From assembly GCF_000247695.1 (NCBI RefSeq), contig NW_004624848.1:5706080-5770079 (forward strand): a stretch of 64,000 bases of DNA. The letters run 5' to 3'. Below, piece by piece: positions 47,200-60,239 of the stretch. The first letter of the stretch is position 1. Each line of letters starts with the position of its first letter. The DNA is from Heterocephalus glaber (Eukaryota; Chordata; Mammalia; Rodentia; Bathyergidae). Made by a program: the position numbers and the translations under genes. The notes under the pieces are model-generated. The model saw nothing but the letters and a program-made list of their open reading frames with translations. It ran no database searches and was not told where the DNA came from.

Positions 47200-50100
47200 A
47201 GTCCTATTATATATATCTGATGATTTTTAAACTTTTTGAATGCATTTGGATTAATCCATCAGAACAAAAATGCAATTTAGAATTTTAAGACAATTTTAGT
47301 GATTCTATCTTTCAATTTTGAAGTTCTAATTATCTATTAAAATTCATAGAGCATGGAATATTGAAATATTGTAATTACCTATCGATATTCATGAAATTCA
47401 ATGTGATCTAACAATGGACTCCTTACTGAGAATAAAATAGCAAAAAGTAAATGTAAGTTCTGAGATATATTTAATGTTTCAGAAAACAACAGTCCAAAAA
47501 GTCATGACTGTGTAAATATCACTCACGCCTTTAAAAGTATGAAGAAAGTGAAACATTGTACTAGAGAATTATCTGGAAGCATTTTTAATAATATTAAAAT
47601 GAAGAATATATTTTCAACCAATTTGATTTATAGGGTCATGTTTCAGACAATAAGTTAATATTTTTCCTTACTTAGACTATTTTTCTTTCTCAAAATCATC
47701 ATAGTACATTTTAAAGACTGAAAAAAGTAAATGTAAGCAAGAAATAATAGAAATGTGGAAAATAAAGTAATTGAAACTTATTTTGTTTTAGTAGTATTAC
47801 ACTTGCAGTAAGAACAGTTAAAAATCAAACTGTCCTATTATAGAAGTGAAGTACCCTCTTGGTGGAAAATTAATAAAGTAAATTGATGAAAATAAAAATT
47901 ACATTGTTTTCATATTAATGCTTATCACTTTTGACTTTCTTCCAAGACTTCCTTCTAAGTCCATGCATATTTTAGAGTGCATACGATGGAGCTCAAATTG
48001 CACATTGATATTTTACAGAACAATAAAATGTGTGTGCTTCAATTAATTTAATATTATTGACCATAATAAGCAAGAAAGTAATAATAATAATAATAAGCTT
48101 CCAAGCTATAGGTAAACGGTAGTTTTATCAAGTTCTCCGAGAACAAAGCACACATCATTGCTGACTTCGAGAGACGGCCCCCTACCTGGCCAGGTTGGAC
48201 TTCACCCCGGGGGACAGAGGGGCGGTGCACGCAGAGCAGGGAGGGAAGCGCACGGCTTCGCCTTCGAATCTTTACCAGTGGCGTTTTAAGCACAGGCACT
48301 GGAGGAGATAGAAAGAGGACCGTGGCAACAGTGTGCACTGTTACTCTCCTCTACGAACTGTTCTTATTCTCCTTTAATCCCCAAAATGAGAGTAAATTGT
48401 TAAAGGGAACCTTGGAAACGAGGCCCGGTTCCTCTCACAGGGAAAGAAGAGAGTGCGAAGGAGCTGGTGGTCGGCCAGGGAGGGACAGGCGCTGAGCCTC
48501 TGCACTGTGGTGGTAATGAGGTCGCACACGGGGAGGAAACATTCTCAAGCAACTTCCCGGAACTTACCACTTCCTGTTTTCCATGTGCTCCACCTGAACA
48601 AGGAAGTGGCCTGGTTGTAAATTAAAACAAATATTTTGAAGCTCAGTGTCACTTGCTAGTACATGCAAAGATCAGATTTTCTTCTGAACTCGGTTTTCAC
48701 TGACAGACAACTCATGTCTAGTTTGGGGTATTTTAACACGCAGCAGCGCAAGCTTATTATTTCCGCTGCTCAGGTTCACATAACTTTGCAGTCAAAATGT
48801 CGTTCTGCTCTGGTTTTTAATCTCCGAAGAGGGTACCATGACCGCCCGGAAATCTTTCCAGCTTCCGAAGGCGCTGCCCTCCGCTCCCTGCTCCATCTGC
48901 CTCTGAGACCAGGCTGTGCTCTCCGATCAGGGCCGGGAAAGCGCAGGGTGTGTTATTATAATATAACACACACTGCCAGCTAAATCCCTGGCTGAAATTT
49001 ATTGTTTTATATGATTCAGAAGTGAAAACTATCAGACATTTTTAAATCTTAAGGTCAGATTTGTGTATTATAAAAAATTATTTGAGATCCTAATTATAAA
49101 TTTAATGTGTGTTATATTATAATCTTAATTACTCTTTCTGTAACATTCCTTCCTGGTATAGCTCCTCACTCAAGCATTCCTCCTATAGCTATTTTGAAAA
49201 TTGCACATCACATGATTATAGCTATACTCCTACTTAAGCGTTATGAAAAACTATTTTTAAAAACCTACATTCTAATTTGTCTACTATGATTAAGTTTAGA
49301 TTCTTTACAGAAAGTGATATTTAGGTGAGCAGAATCTCTATTTGCATGATCCGGAAGAGCCCATCATAGGCCAGTGTATACTCTGGTTGCTGCTGTTATC
49401 TATGGGATCCAACTGGGGTTTGAGTGAAATAGATGTTTGGATACTGTCGTTTTCATTAATTTATGACCCAAAAGTGAATCTTAGACTTGATGCCAATATT
49501 TTAACTAAAATTCAGTTGTACTTGAAGCCAAAAGATGCCTAGACTTCTCAGTTATATAAATCAGTATATACTTTTAAAAAAAAACAACATTGATTCAGTG
49601 TGTGGGGCTCATCTACAGGAATTGGACTCAGGTGGAATTCCACACCAGGCCAGGACCCTGTCCGGACCGTGGAGAAAGATCATCCTCTTACAGTTTTGAT
49701 TTAAAAGGTGGGTGCACATAAAAGTCTGAGATAAGTTATCCTTATTTCAGATAACAGTTTTAAACCTTTTGCTACTGAATCACCATTCCTGTTTGAAATC
49801 ACTTTTATTTCCAACTGGAGAATATCATTGCACTTCCTGTCCTGTGGCACCAACAGCTCTGTAACTTGAAGATAAAGGCAGGCTACTGGGGCAAAGACAA
49901 TTCTCTATCCTGTACATCTTGGGCTTTGTATGATATACTCTTCTTAAAAGGTAACATATAAAACATGAACTGCATATCATTGATCGGGGTCCTCTGATCT
50001 GGACTCATCTAAAGCACTCCTGTCCAACAGTGATAAAGACAGACACAGAACACATATCTTCTTTAACCTCTTGCCAGCGGCTTTGCCGAAGCACTTGAGA

Positions 50101-51095
50101 TAGGGCAGATTTACAGTGTACCAGTAAGTAGATGTGAACAACCATCAGGCATTTCATTTTATGGTGGTTGGAGAGGTTCGTTATAAAAATATAACACGAG
50201 GCCTTGATAGATGTTTCATATTCGCTGAGTAGCAGTAAGAGCTCAGCTGTATACTTTATCACTCAAGTTAGATGTCTTGAAGTTACGCCTGTGCAGAACA
50301 TATCTTATTTGTACTGCTTCTTTTCTACTCTCTTGGAAAAGCGATAATATCTGGACCAAATGTATTCTGAAATTATATTTGTACTAAATTCCAGCTAGCA
50401 AACACAGGATCCAAAACACTGATATTGTTAGAAATAAACTCTTTCTATTATAATCTCTTGTTCTGTCAGTAAGCGCATCACTGTGGAAAGTCTTCAGGCA
50501 GAAAAGCTGGAAAGAGTTAAGTGTCATTATTGAAAAAAGATGCTTAGGCTGTTTCAACATAATGGGAAATCAAGCTACATATATTTAGAAATAAAAAGTT
50601 TTAATGAGAGATTACCATGTGTCTGTTTATGTCCCATCTGGGTGCTACTACAACTCATGTCTTATTCTGTAGTTCTTGGAAAGATGATGAATTTAATAAA
50701 GGAAATTAGAGGTAAACAAGAAAAAGAAAGAAAGAAAAATTAAAAAGAAAGTAACGCCTAGTTTCCAGAGGAGCGAGTCTCATTTGAACTTTTCTTCTAA
50801 TCGCTTTGCTGTCAGGATGAGCTGACTTTCTGAGACTGTTGAGTGGAAGATGAAATGCATCAAAGGGACCAGGCACCCGATTTGTGAGAGAGCATGTAAG
50901 AGTGGAAATGTAAGATTGTCTCGGTGAGGCTTTTGGTGTTATGAATCCTAAGCATGTGGGGATACTAAGGGTATCGTGGTTTTGGTTTGGGGAGAAAATT
51001 AGCTAGGTTAAGGTGTCAGTGTCGTTTGTACAGCTGAGTCAGTCAGGAGTCAATCTCAGAAGAGTCATGCTGAGAATGATGAGATGAGACTCTTA
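47200..51095. other. unassigned, mostly AT-rich DNA
   Basis: Nearly 4 kb with no recognised gene. It contains a short triplet repeat (48079-48096), slightly CpG-enriched patches at 48140-48280 and 48820-48950, and a 9-bp-stem inverted repeat (48948-48971). A 66-codon frame at 49342-49542 matches nothing I know. Confidence 0.35.
48079..48096 (+). repeat. (TAA)6 microsatellite
   Basis: Six uninterrupted TAA units in AT-rich DNA. Confidence 0.9.
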
Positions 51096-51420
51096 ATCTA
51101 CAGGTTTGACCCTCTACACTTATGGGGGAGCTGGGACAGAAAAGCTGTGGGCCCCGCTGCCCGTGGAGCTCCACCTCATCTCTGTGGGTCGGGGGCTCCA
51201 GCCCGGGCCCTGGCTGCCAGGGTCAGCAGCTGTGCAGGGCGCACAAGGGGTCACGGAGCTGGGGCCCAGGCGTGGATGGCATCTGCTGTGCTCCTCTCCA
51301 CCCGAGCTAATCGGGAACCGGGCTGAGGGCCAGGTGCACTGCAGCAGCAGAACACAGGACATGACCAAAGCGCTGGACATCCAGAATACCAGGCGGTCTA
51401 AAGCCACCTGCTAGTAGAGG
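51096..51420. other. GC-rich patch
   Basis: Raised GC with few CpG. Frames of 80-102 codons overlap on both strands with no recognised domain. It marks the left edge of a GC-richer interval reaching about 53400. Confidence 0.35.
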
Positions 51421-52140
51421 AAATCAGCCAAAGAGGGCATACAAACAAGACATGTGTGGCGATGGTCCATGTTGGGAGAGATGTCAGTGCTTTGACTTGA
51501 GTGAAGACAATCGTGTTCATGCAGGGACAGCACTTGACTGCAACTCTGAGAGGGCGTCCCTTAAACCCTGACCAGGAAAGTCAATGTCATTTACAAAGAC
51601 AAATCACCAACGATTGGAAAGCAGGTTTCCTACACAGGCAGAAAGGAAGGCCCTGTAAGGAATAAGGGACCACGTGCCCAGGAACTGAAGTAGCTGAGAA
51701 ATACAGGAAGTAGTAACCGCAGTAGAGCTAAAGGAAAGTGGCAACCACCGCAGTGCAGAGAGCTCAGGGCCTAGTGTTCAAGAAGGCACGAGGCTGACAC
51801 CGAAATGTATCCCTCGGGAGTGAAGGACTAGTCTAGGCGACAACGACAATGCCGAGGGCAGAATGGGGAGCCAAGGACAGCATGGACACGGCTCCACCGA
51901 GCTGTCATCGCTGGATGTGAACATGGAGAGAAGTGACCAAGTGCATGACGGGTCTACGATCAGAAAAAGCATCCAGCCTTAAAGTGCGTGTGCCTCTGTA
52001 GTGCAGGGCGTGTGTGCAGATTTCCGTCAAGCTAACTTTCAGCTAATCTGTGATCATTGACCTACTGTGCTGGTCCAGATTATTTTGGAGCTCTCTTTTA
52101 ACTCCGAAGTATAATTTAAGTTAACTCACTCATTGTCCTT
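51421..52140. other. unassigned DNA
   Basis: No gene or repeat recognised. Confidence 0.3.
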
Positions 52141-52687
52141 AAAGTGGAAGTGTCCTCCCCCTAGTGGGGGACTGGTCGCTTCCCAGCAGCTCCGTGTGGG
52201 GATGCTAACTACCAAGCCCTGCATACCGCTCAGCTCCGCTTCCACTGGAGCCGGCCCAGTGCTGTCTATCCTCTGGCACGGCAGCTACGCGTGCAGTCGG
52301 TGCAGATTAACAGCGCTGGCGCTCCGGACGGCCTGTGCACCCTGAGCCAGATCTCAGGGGACAGGGAGGCTCTGCGGTCAGTTGCTCCCTGAGGGCCTGG
52401 TGTCCTGGACGGGAGGCCCAGCCACCAGGCCCTTCTCCGTTGCTATGCCCCTGTTGTCCCTTCTCACAGCACAGGGCCACGTCCCGAGCAGAGCAGATGG
52501 CCCCCAGTTCCCAGGTCCTGAACTGCCCCTCACAGCTTGGCGCCCTGCTCAGCAGGCTGGCACGCAGGGCCCCTGCAGGGTCACAGCCATACCAGTCCCA
52601 GGCGTGGTGGAGCCCAGGCTGGGCCAGTCAGGTGCTGGCCTGGCCTGTCCTGTCCTGGAAGCCACTCGTGCAGGGTCAGGGTCACTG
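52141..52687. other. GC-rich DNA flanking a minisatellite
   Basis: GC-rich and CpG-poor. Three overlapping plus-strand frames (52335-52722) are open probably because of composition. It adjoins the 26-bp repeat array. Confidence 0.4.
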
Positions 52688-53398
52688 CCCTGCTGACTGA
52701 CAGGATGACCTTGACCTGCTGACAGGATGACCTAGGCCTGCTGACTGACAGGATNNNNNNNNNNNNNNNNNNNNNNNNNNNNNNNNNNNNNNNNNNNNNN
52801 NNNNNNNNNNNNNNNNNNNNNNNNNNNNNNNNNNNNNNNNNNNNNNNNNNNNNNNNNNNNNNNNNNNNNNNNNNNNNNNNNNNNNNNNNNNNNNNNNNNN
52901 NNNNNNNNNNNNNNNNNNNNNNNNNNNNNNNNNNNNNNNNNNNNNNNNNNNNNNNNNNNNNNNNNNNNNNNNNNNNNNNNNNNNNNNNNNNNNNNNNNNN
53001 NNNNNNNNNNNNNNNNNNNNNNNNNNNNNNNNNNNNNNNNNNNNNNNNNNNNNNNNNNNNNNNNNNNNNNNNNNNNNNNNNNNNNNNNNNNNNNNNNNNN
53101 NNNNNNNNNNNNNNNNNNNNNNNNNNNNNNNNNNNNNNNNNNNNNNNNNNNNNNNNNNNNNNNNNNNNNNNNNNNNNNNNNNNNNNNNNNNNNNNNNNNN
53201 NNNNNNNNNNNNNNNNNNNNNNNNNNNNNNNNTGACAGGATGATCTTGCCCTGCTGACTGACAGGATGACCTTGCCCTGCTGACTGACAGGATGGCCTCG
53301 CCCTGCTGATTGACAGCATGACCTTGGCCGGCTGACAGGATGACCTCAGCCTGCTGACTGACAGGATGACCTTGCCTGCTGACTGACAGGATGACCTC
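52688..53398. repeat. 26-bp minisatellite, spanning an assembly gap
   Basis: The unit tgacaggatgaccttgccct plus gctgac (26 bp) recurs. Three copies are visible left of the gap, the third cut by it, and seven right of it. Two visible copies are 22 bp (lacking one 'tgac') and one is 25 bp. A gap of 478 N (52755-53232) sits in the middle, so the true copy number is unknown. A frame can be drawn through the array on the minus strand, but it is repeat plus gap and not a gene. Confidence 0.95.
52755..53232. other. assembly gap (478 N)
   Basis: Unresolved bases inside the minisatellite array, as expected when short reads cannot cross a tandem repeat. The stated length may or may not be a real estimate. 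Confidence 0.99.
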
Positions 53399-54206
53399 TG
53401 CATTTTACCTCCCTGGGTTACCATACTGGGCAGACCCCATCACTCCTGTGCCCTAGGGTGAGATAAGCAGCTTCAGGCATTTAAAAATTTACTTCAGTGT
53501 GTTGTTCTGAGGTGTAGTCCTGTAGTCCTTTATTCTGAACAGAGGTTTGTAGGAAGCTAAATAATTATCAGCTGATGATAGCATCGCATTTCACATTCTG
53601 GGAGTGAAAGAGATATTGATTAAAGGACTCTCAAGCCCTTTACCACACTCCTCCTCGTAGCTGTTGATTTCTCAGCAAATCTCAATGATCTGCTATTTTG
53701 GTGGAAACAGCTTTTCTGGAAGTTTTACATAGATCATAAACAGGAGATAAAGACAGAGTAGCTGTTCTCTTGTGGGTAATACCTGCACATTTTTCTTTTT
53801 GAAAGGAAAATCCCCATATGAAAATCCCAAATCCTCATAATGGGCCCCTTTTGTCTAAGGTTAAGCTATATTCCATACACTGGGAATGGATTTTACTGAC
53901 ACATCAATAACAAATTAAAAAATTAAAACAGAAAATATATTTACTTAAGCAAATATAAAAGATAAACATGCTTATAGGTGTACATGAATATTCAATCACC
54001 ATATAAATATTTGTGTAATTTAAAGATAATCCAGTGAAAATTCTCTTTTCTTGATGTTACTTTCTTACTCTTTAAATTCAATAAATTAGAAAAGGATGTA
54101 TATAGTTGTATACAGTTCTGAAATTCTACAGATCTATGATTCCAAGATAATCCTGGAACTCACGTATCTAATTCAGCAAGTATATCTCAAAATATGCTCT
54201 CTTAAG
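53399..54206. other. unassigned AT-rich DNA
   Basis: No gene or repeat recognised. Confidence 0.35.
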
Positions 54207-54216
54207 AAATGATAAA

Positions 54217-54324
54217 GCTGGGTGTGGTGGGGCACAGCTGTGATCCCAGCACTCAGGAGGCTGAGGCAGGAGGATTGCTGCAAGTTCAAGGCCAGCCTGG
54301 GCTACATAGTGAGACCCTGTCTCC
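54217..54324 (+). mobile_element. B1 monomer SINE (proto-B1-like) with TSD
   Basis: A clean 108-bp B1 runs from GCTGGGTGTGGTGGGGCAC through 'tcccagcactcaggaggctg' to 'gtgagaccctgtctcc'. A perfect 10-bp duplication aaatgataaa flanks it (54207-54216 and 54325-54334). It appears to lack the internal 29-bp duplication of mouse B1 and has no long A tail. Confidence 0.95.
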
Positions 54325-54334
54325 AAATGATAAA

Positions 54335-54955
54335 TTGCTTTCTTATCATTTCATTCGAATTAGAAATTATTTTATTATGAAAACACAGTAGAAAACTCAT
54401 GAAACTTTTAAATCATCAAGTAAAATATCAAATTATGTTCAGCAAAAATAAAATTATTTGAGTCACCTTTGTACCAGGCTGCAAATATTTTGTTTATTTT
54501 AGAAAAACAAAAAATTCTTTAAAAATCGATGTATAGTACCATGTAATGAAAAATACATAGTCTTAAATGTGCATCTGTAAATCCAACTCAATTTAATCTT
54601 GAAGTAAAAATTTAGAAAGTAGGCATATGCTTTAACCTGCAAATGTGTATCATCATGATTAAGTTCTGTACATTTTATTTCACTTTAAGCCATACCTAAA
54701 TGTAAAATAAGGAAATGTGCTGTTAGTATATTGTACTTGTAGTTCACACTGTGGGGAAATCTAAACATAAATTTTAGCTGAGGAGGGTCGATGTGGTGAT
54801 TAGATGTGAGGTGTGCTACAGGGAGGCCCAACCTGATTGTGCTGTACCTTATTCATCGGAATGAACCTGGCCTTTATTTGAGCAGTCTGACCTAAAGTCT
54901 CCTGTGGGCTGGGTGAGATAAACTGAAAGATCTACGCATCCCTTTTCAACTCTAA
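54335..54955. other. unassigned AT-rich DNA
   Basis: No gene or repeat recognised. Confidence 0.35.
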
Positions 54956-55225
54956 AACCTTGCGCTGCTAGGAGTCTTAAATCGTGCGGACGCATTGGAA
55001 TTTGCTGCACCAAAAGCCAAGCGTGTGCTCTCATGATGCGGCTCATGTTCCTTCTGTTTCTGAGGAGCAGTCCGATGTGGCGGGCGCGCAGAGGGCACTC
55101 CGAGCGGCTGGCGGCCCTCCTTCCTCCTCCGTCTGCGCTGGGGCCGAGTGGCTTCCTGGCGGGGCAGGTCTGGAGCAAAGGCGTTTAGGGGAAGGGCACA
55201 CAGACTGGGCCTGCCCACGCCCAGT
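54956..55225. other. short CpG-rich patch
   Basis: CpG is locally dense at 55070-55180 ('tggcgggcgcgcagagg', about 55078). Overlapping frames on both strands have no recognised domain. It could be a small CpG island. Confidence 0.4.
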
Positions 55226-57277
55226 CCTCTCGGCTGATACCACGCATCCTGGCCTGGTGTTGATTTGTTACGCTTTCCCGTGCACTTGCTTCTTCAGTAC
55301 AGGTTTGAACCGAGGATGGTGAGGATTTCTTTGTGCCAAGTACCGTGAGTAATACTGATTTGATCTGGCTGACAAGGAAGACTCCCCAAAACACGTGTCG
55401 CCTGAGAAAAGCATCAGTGCATGGAAGTTCTTGTGGCAAAACATTTTATGGTCACTTCTGAAAAGTGATTCTCAAAAAACACACACAAAACCGAAACACT
55501 GTCTCTTCAGGTGTGAATTAGAATGTCCTGTGGGTCTCTTCCAGCTAAAACTGCCCTCTTGTACACTGGCGAGTGTACACACTGCAGGACAAGCTCTTGT
55601 GCGTTCTTCCTTCTGACAATCGCTGAGCAAGCTTCCAGTGCTGCTGAGCACGTGCCACAATATCCCAGTGAGGATGACAGGAGGGTGAGTGGTTAAAATG
55701 CAGCAGACTGAAACGTTCCTTGATTGTTCTACAGACTTGTCAGTCTGATATGCCTCTTCCCCTTTTCATAATAAATCATCTTAAACTAAAATAGCTTCTT
55801 GCAGTTACTAATGGTGTGGCCCTGGAAGGTAACGAAGTGACTGTTTCAGTCACGTTTTCCTCGGGGGGGACTGGACAGTGCCTTGTCCACGGTGCCTGAG
55901 GTGTGCGTGAGGCAAACAGCTCTCACAGTACCCAAAGCGCAGGGCCGTGCCAGGGTTCGAACACCAAGCAGTCATGGCCCAGCATCTCCTGATGACGGGA
56001 AGACAGTCACAGAAATGCACCTGAGGTGATGGGGCATTGTGTGAGCATCAGTGTTACACAAACCAAAACGCCTGCATGCCCACTAGGCTGCACGACCCAT
56101 GCAGCCACCACTGTGTATGTTGTCTTTCCCCCTACAGAAGTGGAGTATGGTATGTGGCCATACATAAGTATTTCGTTAACTTGTGTGCTTTTTAAATTTG
56201 TTCAGAGTCCAATTTGTTCTAATCTTTAAGGAAGCTTGGCTAGGAAACAAAACACAAGCTATTTTTGAACATAATGTTCTCCTGTACAGGGAAGTGTTAA
56301 TGACGTGGATGACAATGAAAGACGCTTTAGGAAGCAGTGAGTGGAGGAGGAATGTCAAGAAACGGGAAGAGATACAAGCAGGTTCTATGTCAAGGGAAGA
56401 AACTGTGACTTGGAACCTGAGGGTCACACAGCCAGTTAGCATTGATGAGTCTCATTTGCTGTCCAAATTAATCCAATAAATCATTTACCAAACATTATGA
56501 GTTTTTAACCACTAGATGTCTATGGAATTGATGAGGAAGATATACACATAACAAAACTGTTATGATTAATATCTCTGACCTCTAAAGCTCTGAATCACAA
56601 ATATAAAGAAAATAAATGTTTTAAAGAGAGCATACCATCAATGATGAATTACCCAAACACTTTTCCGGCAGAGAAAATATATTTGTCCTTTTTGTACTTT
56701 GTAAGTCATGATTGAGTAGTAAACAGTTCATAGAAAGCTGTTAGCAATCCCTCCTAAATGTCTTCACGCAATACATAGACAGGTGTTGGACAGAATCCCT
56801 GGGAACTGCAGTTTACCCAAATTGACACAGTAAGTTCATTTTTACAGTCCACTTCTTGTCAGCCTGGTGTTATAGATCTATTCTAGTTCTATTTTCCAAT
56901 CTTTAAAATGAACATACTTAAAGTGTACCTACCAGGATGAAGTTCTATGAAATTTTGAAATGATGAGATATGCAGTATGATTAGCAAAGGAATAAGCATA
57001 TTATAGTTGCAAATAAATACTACTGAATCTCCTTACAGTCCATATTTTTCTATATATATCAATATCAATTTTAAATATTTTCTTAATACCAAAAAAAATA
57101 TTTTCTTATTTACATACCCAACAAAATTGTCAAGCTTGGGGATTTTCTATTTGTTGGCTTTTAAAAATACATGTTAAGTCTTCATAACTACTCCTCTACC
57201 TTTTGATAAAAAACTCATCACAAAAATCTAGCTCTAAAGATATGTCTATCCTGTTTAAAAATAAAATCTATCCACCA
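55226..57277. other. unassigned DNA
   Basis: About 2 kb without a gene or repeat I recognise. A MIR-like phrase near 56425 ('gagggtcacacagccag') is too short to annotate. Confidence 0.3.
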
Positions 57278-57415
57278 CTATTCAAAGAAGAATACTCATT
57301 AAATCAAGACTAAAGCAATCATTGCAATTTTATAACTAACTCCTCTCTATTCAAAGAAGAATACTCATTAAATCAAGACTAAAGCAATCATTGCAATTTT
57401 ATAACTAACTCCTCT
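57278..57415 (+). repeat. perfect 69-bp tandem duplication
   Basis: The block at 57278-57346 is repeated without a single difference at 57347-57415. The unit is unique AT-rich sequence, not a microsatellite. Identity of the two copies implies a very recent event, gene conversion, or an assembly artefact. Confidence 0.97.
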
Positions 57416-58117
57416 CTAAACTCTTGTTATTCCATATCTCATACTATTTTCCCAGATTAAAATAAAATATTTGCCATTTCTAGGACGGTCTTACATTGTA
57501 TTACTCACAGCTTTTTTCAGTTGCTGGTTTCTCCTAACTTATATTTTCTGTATTTTGCTCTAACCACTTACTTTCAGTCATAATTGAGTTTGTTACATTA
57601 ACATTTGCACATGTCAGTTCCTATCCATTACATGGTGAATAAAAGCGACATTGGCAAATTCCATTCTGCTCATTTTGGTTAAGGTGTTCCTGTCAGAATG
57701 ATGATTTCTCTTGAAATAAACATAGCCCTTTTCTATCATTCAGATCATCTTCACTGATCTTTTCTCTGACAGAACACAGCCCTTATAGTTCATTTTCTTA
57801 CATTGTTTGACTGTGTGATTGTATTGCAATGAATTAAGATTTCGGATGAAAAAGATAGCTGATAGCTGATAGAGAGATAGATAGATGGGAGAAACACTCC
57901 CAGACATTCTATCTGATAGGACACTGGTGGTGTTACAATAGTGCATTTCCCAGCGGTGTGTCTGTGGGCATCAGGAGAGCCTGGGGAGGCCGCTGGAATT
58001 GGCTTTGACTGAGTGGAAGGCAACCGAAAGAGGAGGCTGCTTGAACCCCACATGTTTGTGAGGTCCTGACTACTTTTCACTTCAGTGTAGCGATGATGAT
58101 GTTTATAGTTTCAGTTT
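57416..58117. other. unassigned DNA
   Basis: No gene recognised. A short GATA/GATAGCT-like repeat lies at 57856-57887. Confidence 0.3.
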
Positions 58118-58119
58118 TG

Positions 58120-58170
58120 ATTTCAACAAGCACAAGGTCCTGAGTTTGATTCCTGGTACAAAAAAAACAC
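58120..58170 (+). mobile_element. 5'-truncated ID SINE (GGTAC end)
   Basis: Only the 3' half is present: 'caagcacaaggtcctgag', B box 'gtttgattcc', 'tggtac' and an A tail. The A-box half is missing, so internal transcription is not expected. Confidence 0.75.
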
Positions 58171-58852
58171 AACAGGTAAAATATTCCTGTGCTTTTGCAC
58201 AAAGAGGGTAAGAGGGTATGAAAGGACTCCACGCCAAGTGAATGCAAATGGCTGTCCAATCAAGATCCTAATATTGTGATGATGAATGTGATTCGTGAAT
58301 TTCTATCAGCGTTTAATTCTAGAAGTGTTAAGCAATCAGATCTCTAAGTAAAAATTCCATTAATGTTTTATAAAAATTATTTTTAAACTAAAAATTTAAG
58401 AACAGTCTGTTTAAGCTTGTAGATTGTCTTTGTCTCTTTTTCTGCCCTACAGGAGCCTCACACTCCACGTTTCCCTGGATTCATGTCTGCATCAGCTCTG
58501 TCAGTGTACACGCATGTACACTGTAGATGTGTGTGCGTGTATCAAGACTGAAAATCGCTGCTCTGAGTTCCTCTAGGAAAGCGAGCGTGAAAGGCACATA
58601 GATGCTTACAGATCTCAGGTGTGACCCACGATCTCCTGCTGCCACGCAGCATTCCTGGGGCTTCTCTCTAGCCAAGCCACCCCGTCTCTGCACTGCTACT
58701 TGGCTCATAGCGTGACTACACATTGTTCGCTACGTAATCCTGGCTCTCACTTTAACTAAACCCATTCTTCCAGTTACACAGATTCTAAACCTAGTAAATA
58801 TGAATTAATTCATTTCCCCTCATGACCAGTGTACTATCATACTCACTTTAGA
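58171..58852. other. unassigned DNA
   Basis: No gene or repeat recognised. Confidence 0.3.
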
Positions 58853-59075
58853 TCCACACTACCTGTGAGAGCATATATATACATATACATATGCATATAT
58901 ATATATATATATATATATGGTCCACACCACCTGTATGATCATATATATACATATATATAGTCCATGCTACCTACATGATTATATATGTGTGTGTGTATAT
59001 ATATGGTCTACACTACCTTTAAGATTATATATATATGTAATTTATACATATATGTGTGCATATATATGGTCATTT
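58853..59075. repeat. TA-rich compound tandem repeat
   Basis: Four related units start with variants of tccacactacctg (58853, 58921, 58961, 59007), each followed by a block of TA/CATA/GTGTA of varying length. Unit spacing varies (68, 40 and 46 bp for the first three) because the TA blocks differ in length. Confidence 0.9.
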
Positions 59076-60239
59076 TTTCATGAATTTTAGAACATCCTCT
59101 TGAATTTTTCTATTGTAATTAGTTCTATTAAAATTAAACTTGTAGAGCTTTATTTAATTATTGTTTCAGAAGACATGATATAGACTTTTCAACCTTTTCT
59201 ACTATGAAAAGCTTCATCCTGAGGAACACTGCTGTATGTTCCCATTTAACTCTAGTGAATTTTAATAGCTCCTTAAATAACCATTAACTCAGTTCAAACC
59301 ATCCATTACTTTGTGAATATAATTAATTCTTTTCTTCTTTCTCTTAATTTTAATGTAACCTCACAGATGATAAAAATGAATGATTTTGATTGTGTTATAA
59401 ACTTAAAATTGAAAAGCAAAATTTAAAAATTTCTACCAAGTGAGGATATCTTTAGATGGCTTTGGACCTAGGAAAGAACTGCTTAGAAATACAATGCATG
59501 TAATTGGGGTTTTAGTATTTCTTTCCTTATGTAAGAATCATGGAAGTCCTCATCCTGCCCGGTGTAGTCAGACGGTGAAACAGAAGAAATCTGGAAGAGA
59601 GGGGCACTCAGACAGGACCCCGAGCATAACCCAGCAGTAGAAAACACTCTGGGACCAGTGATGGAAAACCGCACTGGAGAAGAGCTGATGAACTACAGGA
59701 GGCTCTGTGTGTGCAGACTGAGAGCTAAAAACTCCAGAGCCCCGACGACAGGACTCCAGCACATTTGCGAGCTTCGCCCCGGGAACTTTATCAGATCCCA
59801 CCGGGAAGCTCACAGGGAAACCACCTGCACTCCTGGCAGTGGTTCAGGGTGGGAAGAAACTACCTGGGAAGGTGCCCTCCAGAGAAACCCACTTGGCAGA
59901 CTCTCATCTGCTGGATGTCACTAGAGCCCCCGGCCCAGAGACACCCAGATGCGGCCTCTGCAGCAATCTGTCAGGGAGAGAAGAGCTGATGACATGCTGT
60001 GGCTTCACCCAGGCAGCTTAGGGTCACTCAGCACTGACAGCTGAGCAGCTGAGTGAAGGACTCCAGAGAGCTTTCTTTTCCCCTGCTTCCCACCTCACTG
60101 CTGGCTGGCGCAGGACAGGACCTTGTACCTGGTACATCCTGGCTCGCAGTCAATCAAGAACGATAACTGCAAGGCATATCGAAAACAGAAAGAAAACTCC
60201 ACAACTGTAAGAGACAGCAGGAACGCTGGATTTGTCAGA
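59076..60239. other. unassigned DNA; right half may be L1 5' sequence
   Basis: 59640-60150 is more GC-rich than its surroundings and lies just upstream of the L1 ORF1-like remnant. It may therefore be that element's 5' region, but I cannot match it securely. Confidence 0.3.

Noticed and set aside
48948..48971. Hairpin with a 9-bp stem (gtgtgttat / ataacacac)
   Set aside because: No terminator or RNA gene context; likely a chance AT-rich inverted repeat.
49342..49542. 66-codon frame resembling a protein fragment
   Set aside because: No match to any family I know, no flanking exon or splice evidence, and too short to support.
52688..53398. Regular repeats that could suggest a CRISPR-like array
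   Set aside because: Units are directly adjacent with no unique spacers, and the genome is mammalian; this is a minisatellite.
52732..53424. 230-codon minus-strand frame with repeating CQSAG/QQG-like motifs
   Set aside because: Most of it is assembly gap and the rest is the 26-bp minisatellite read in one register.
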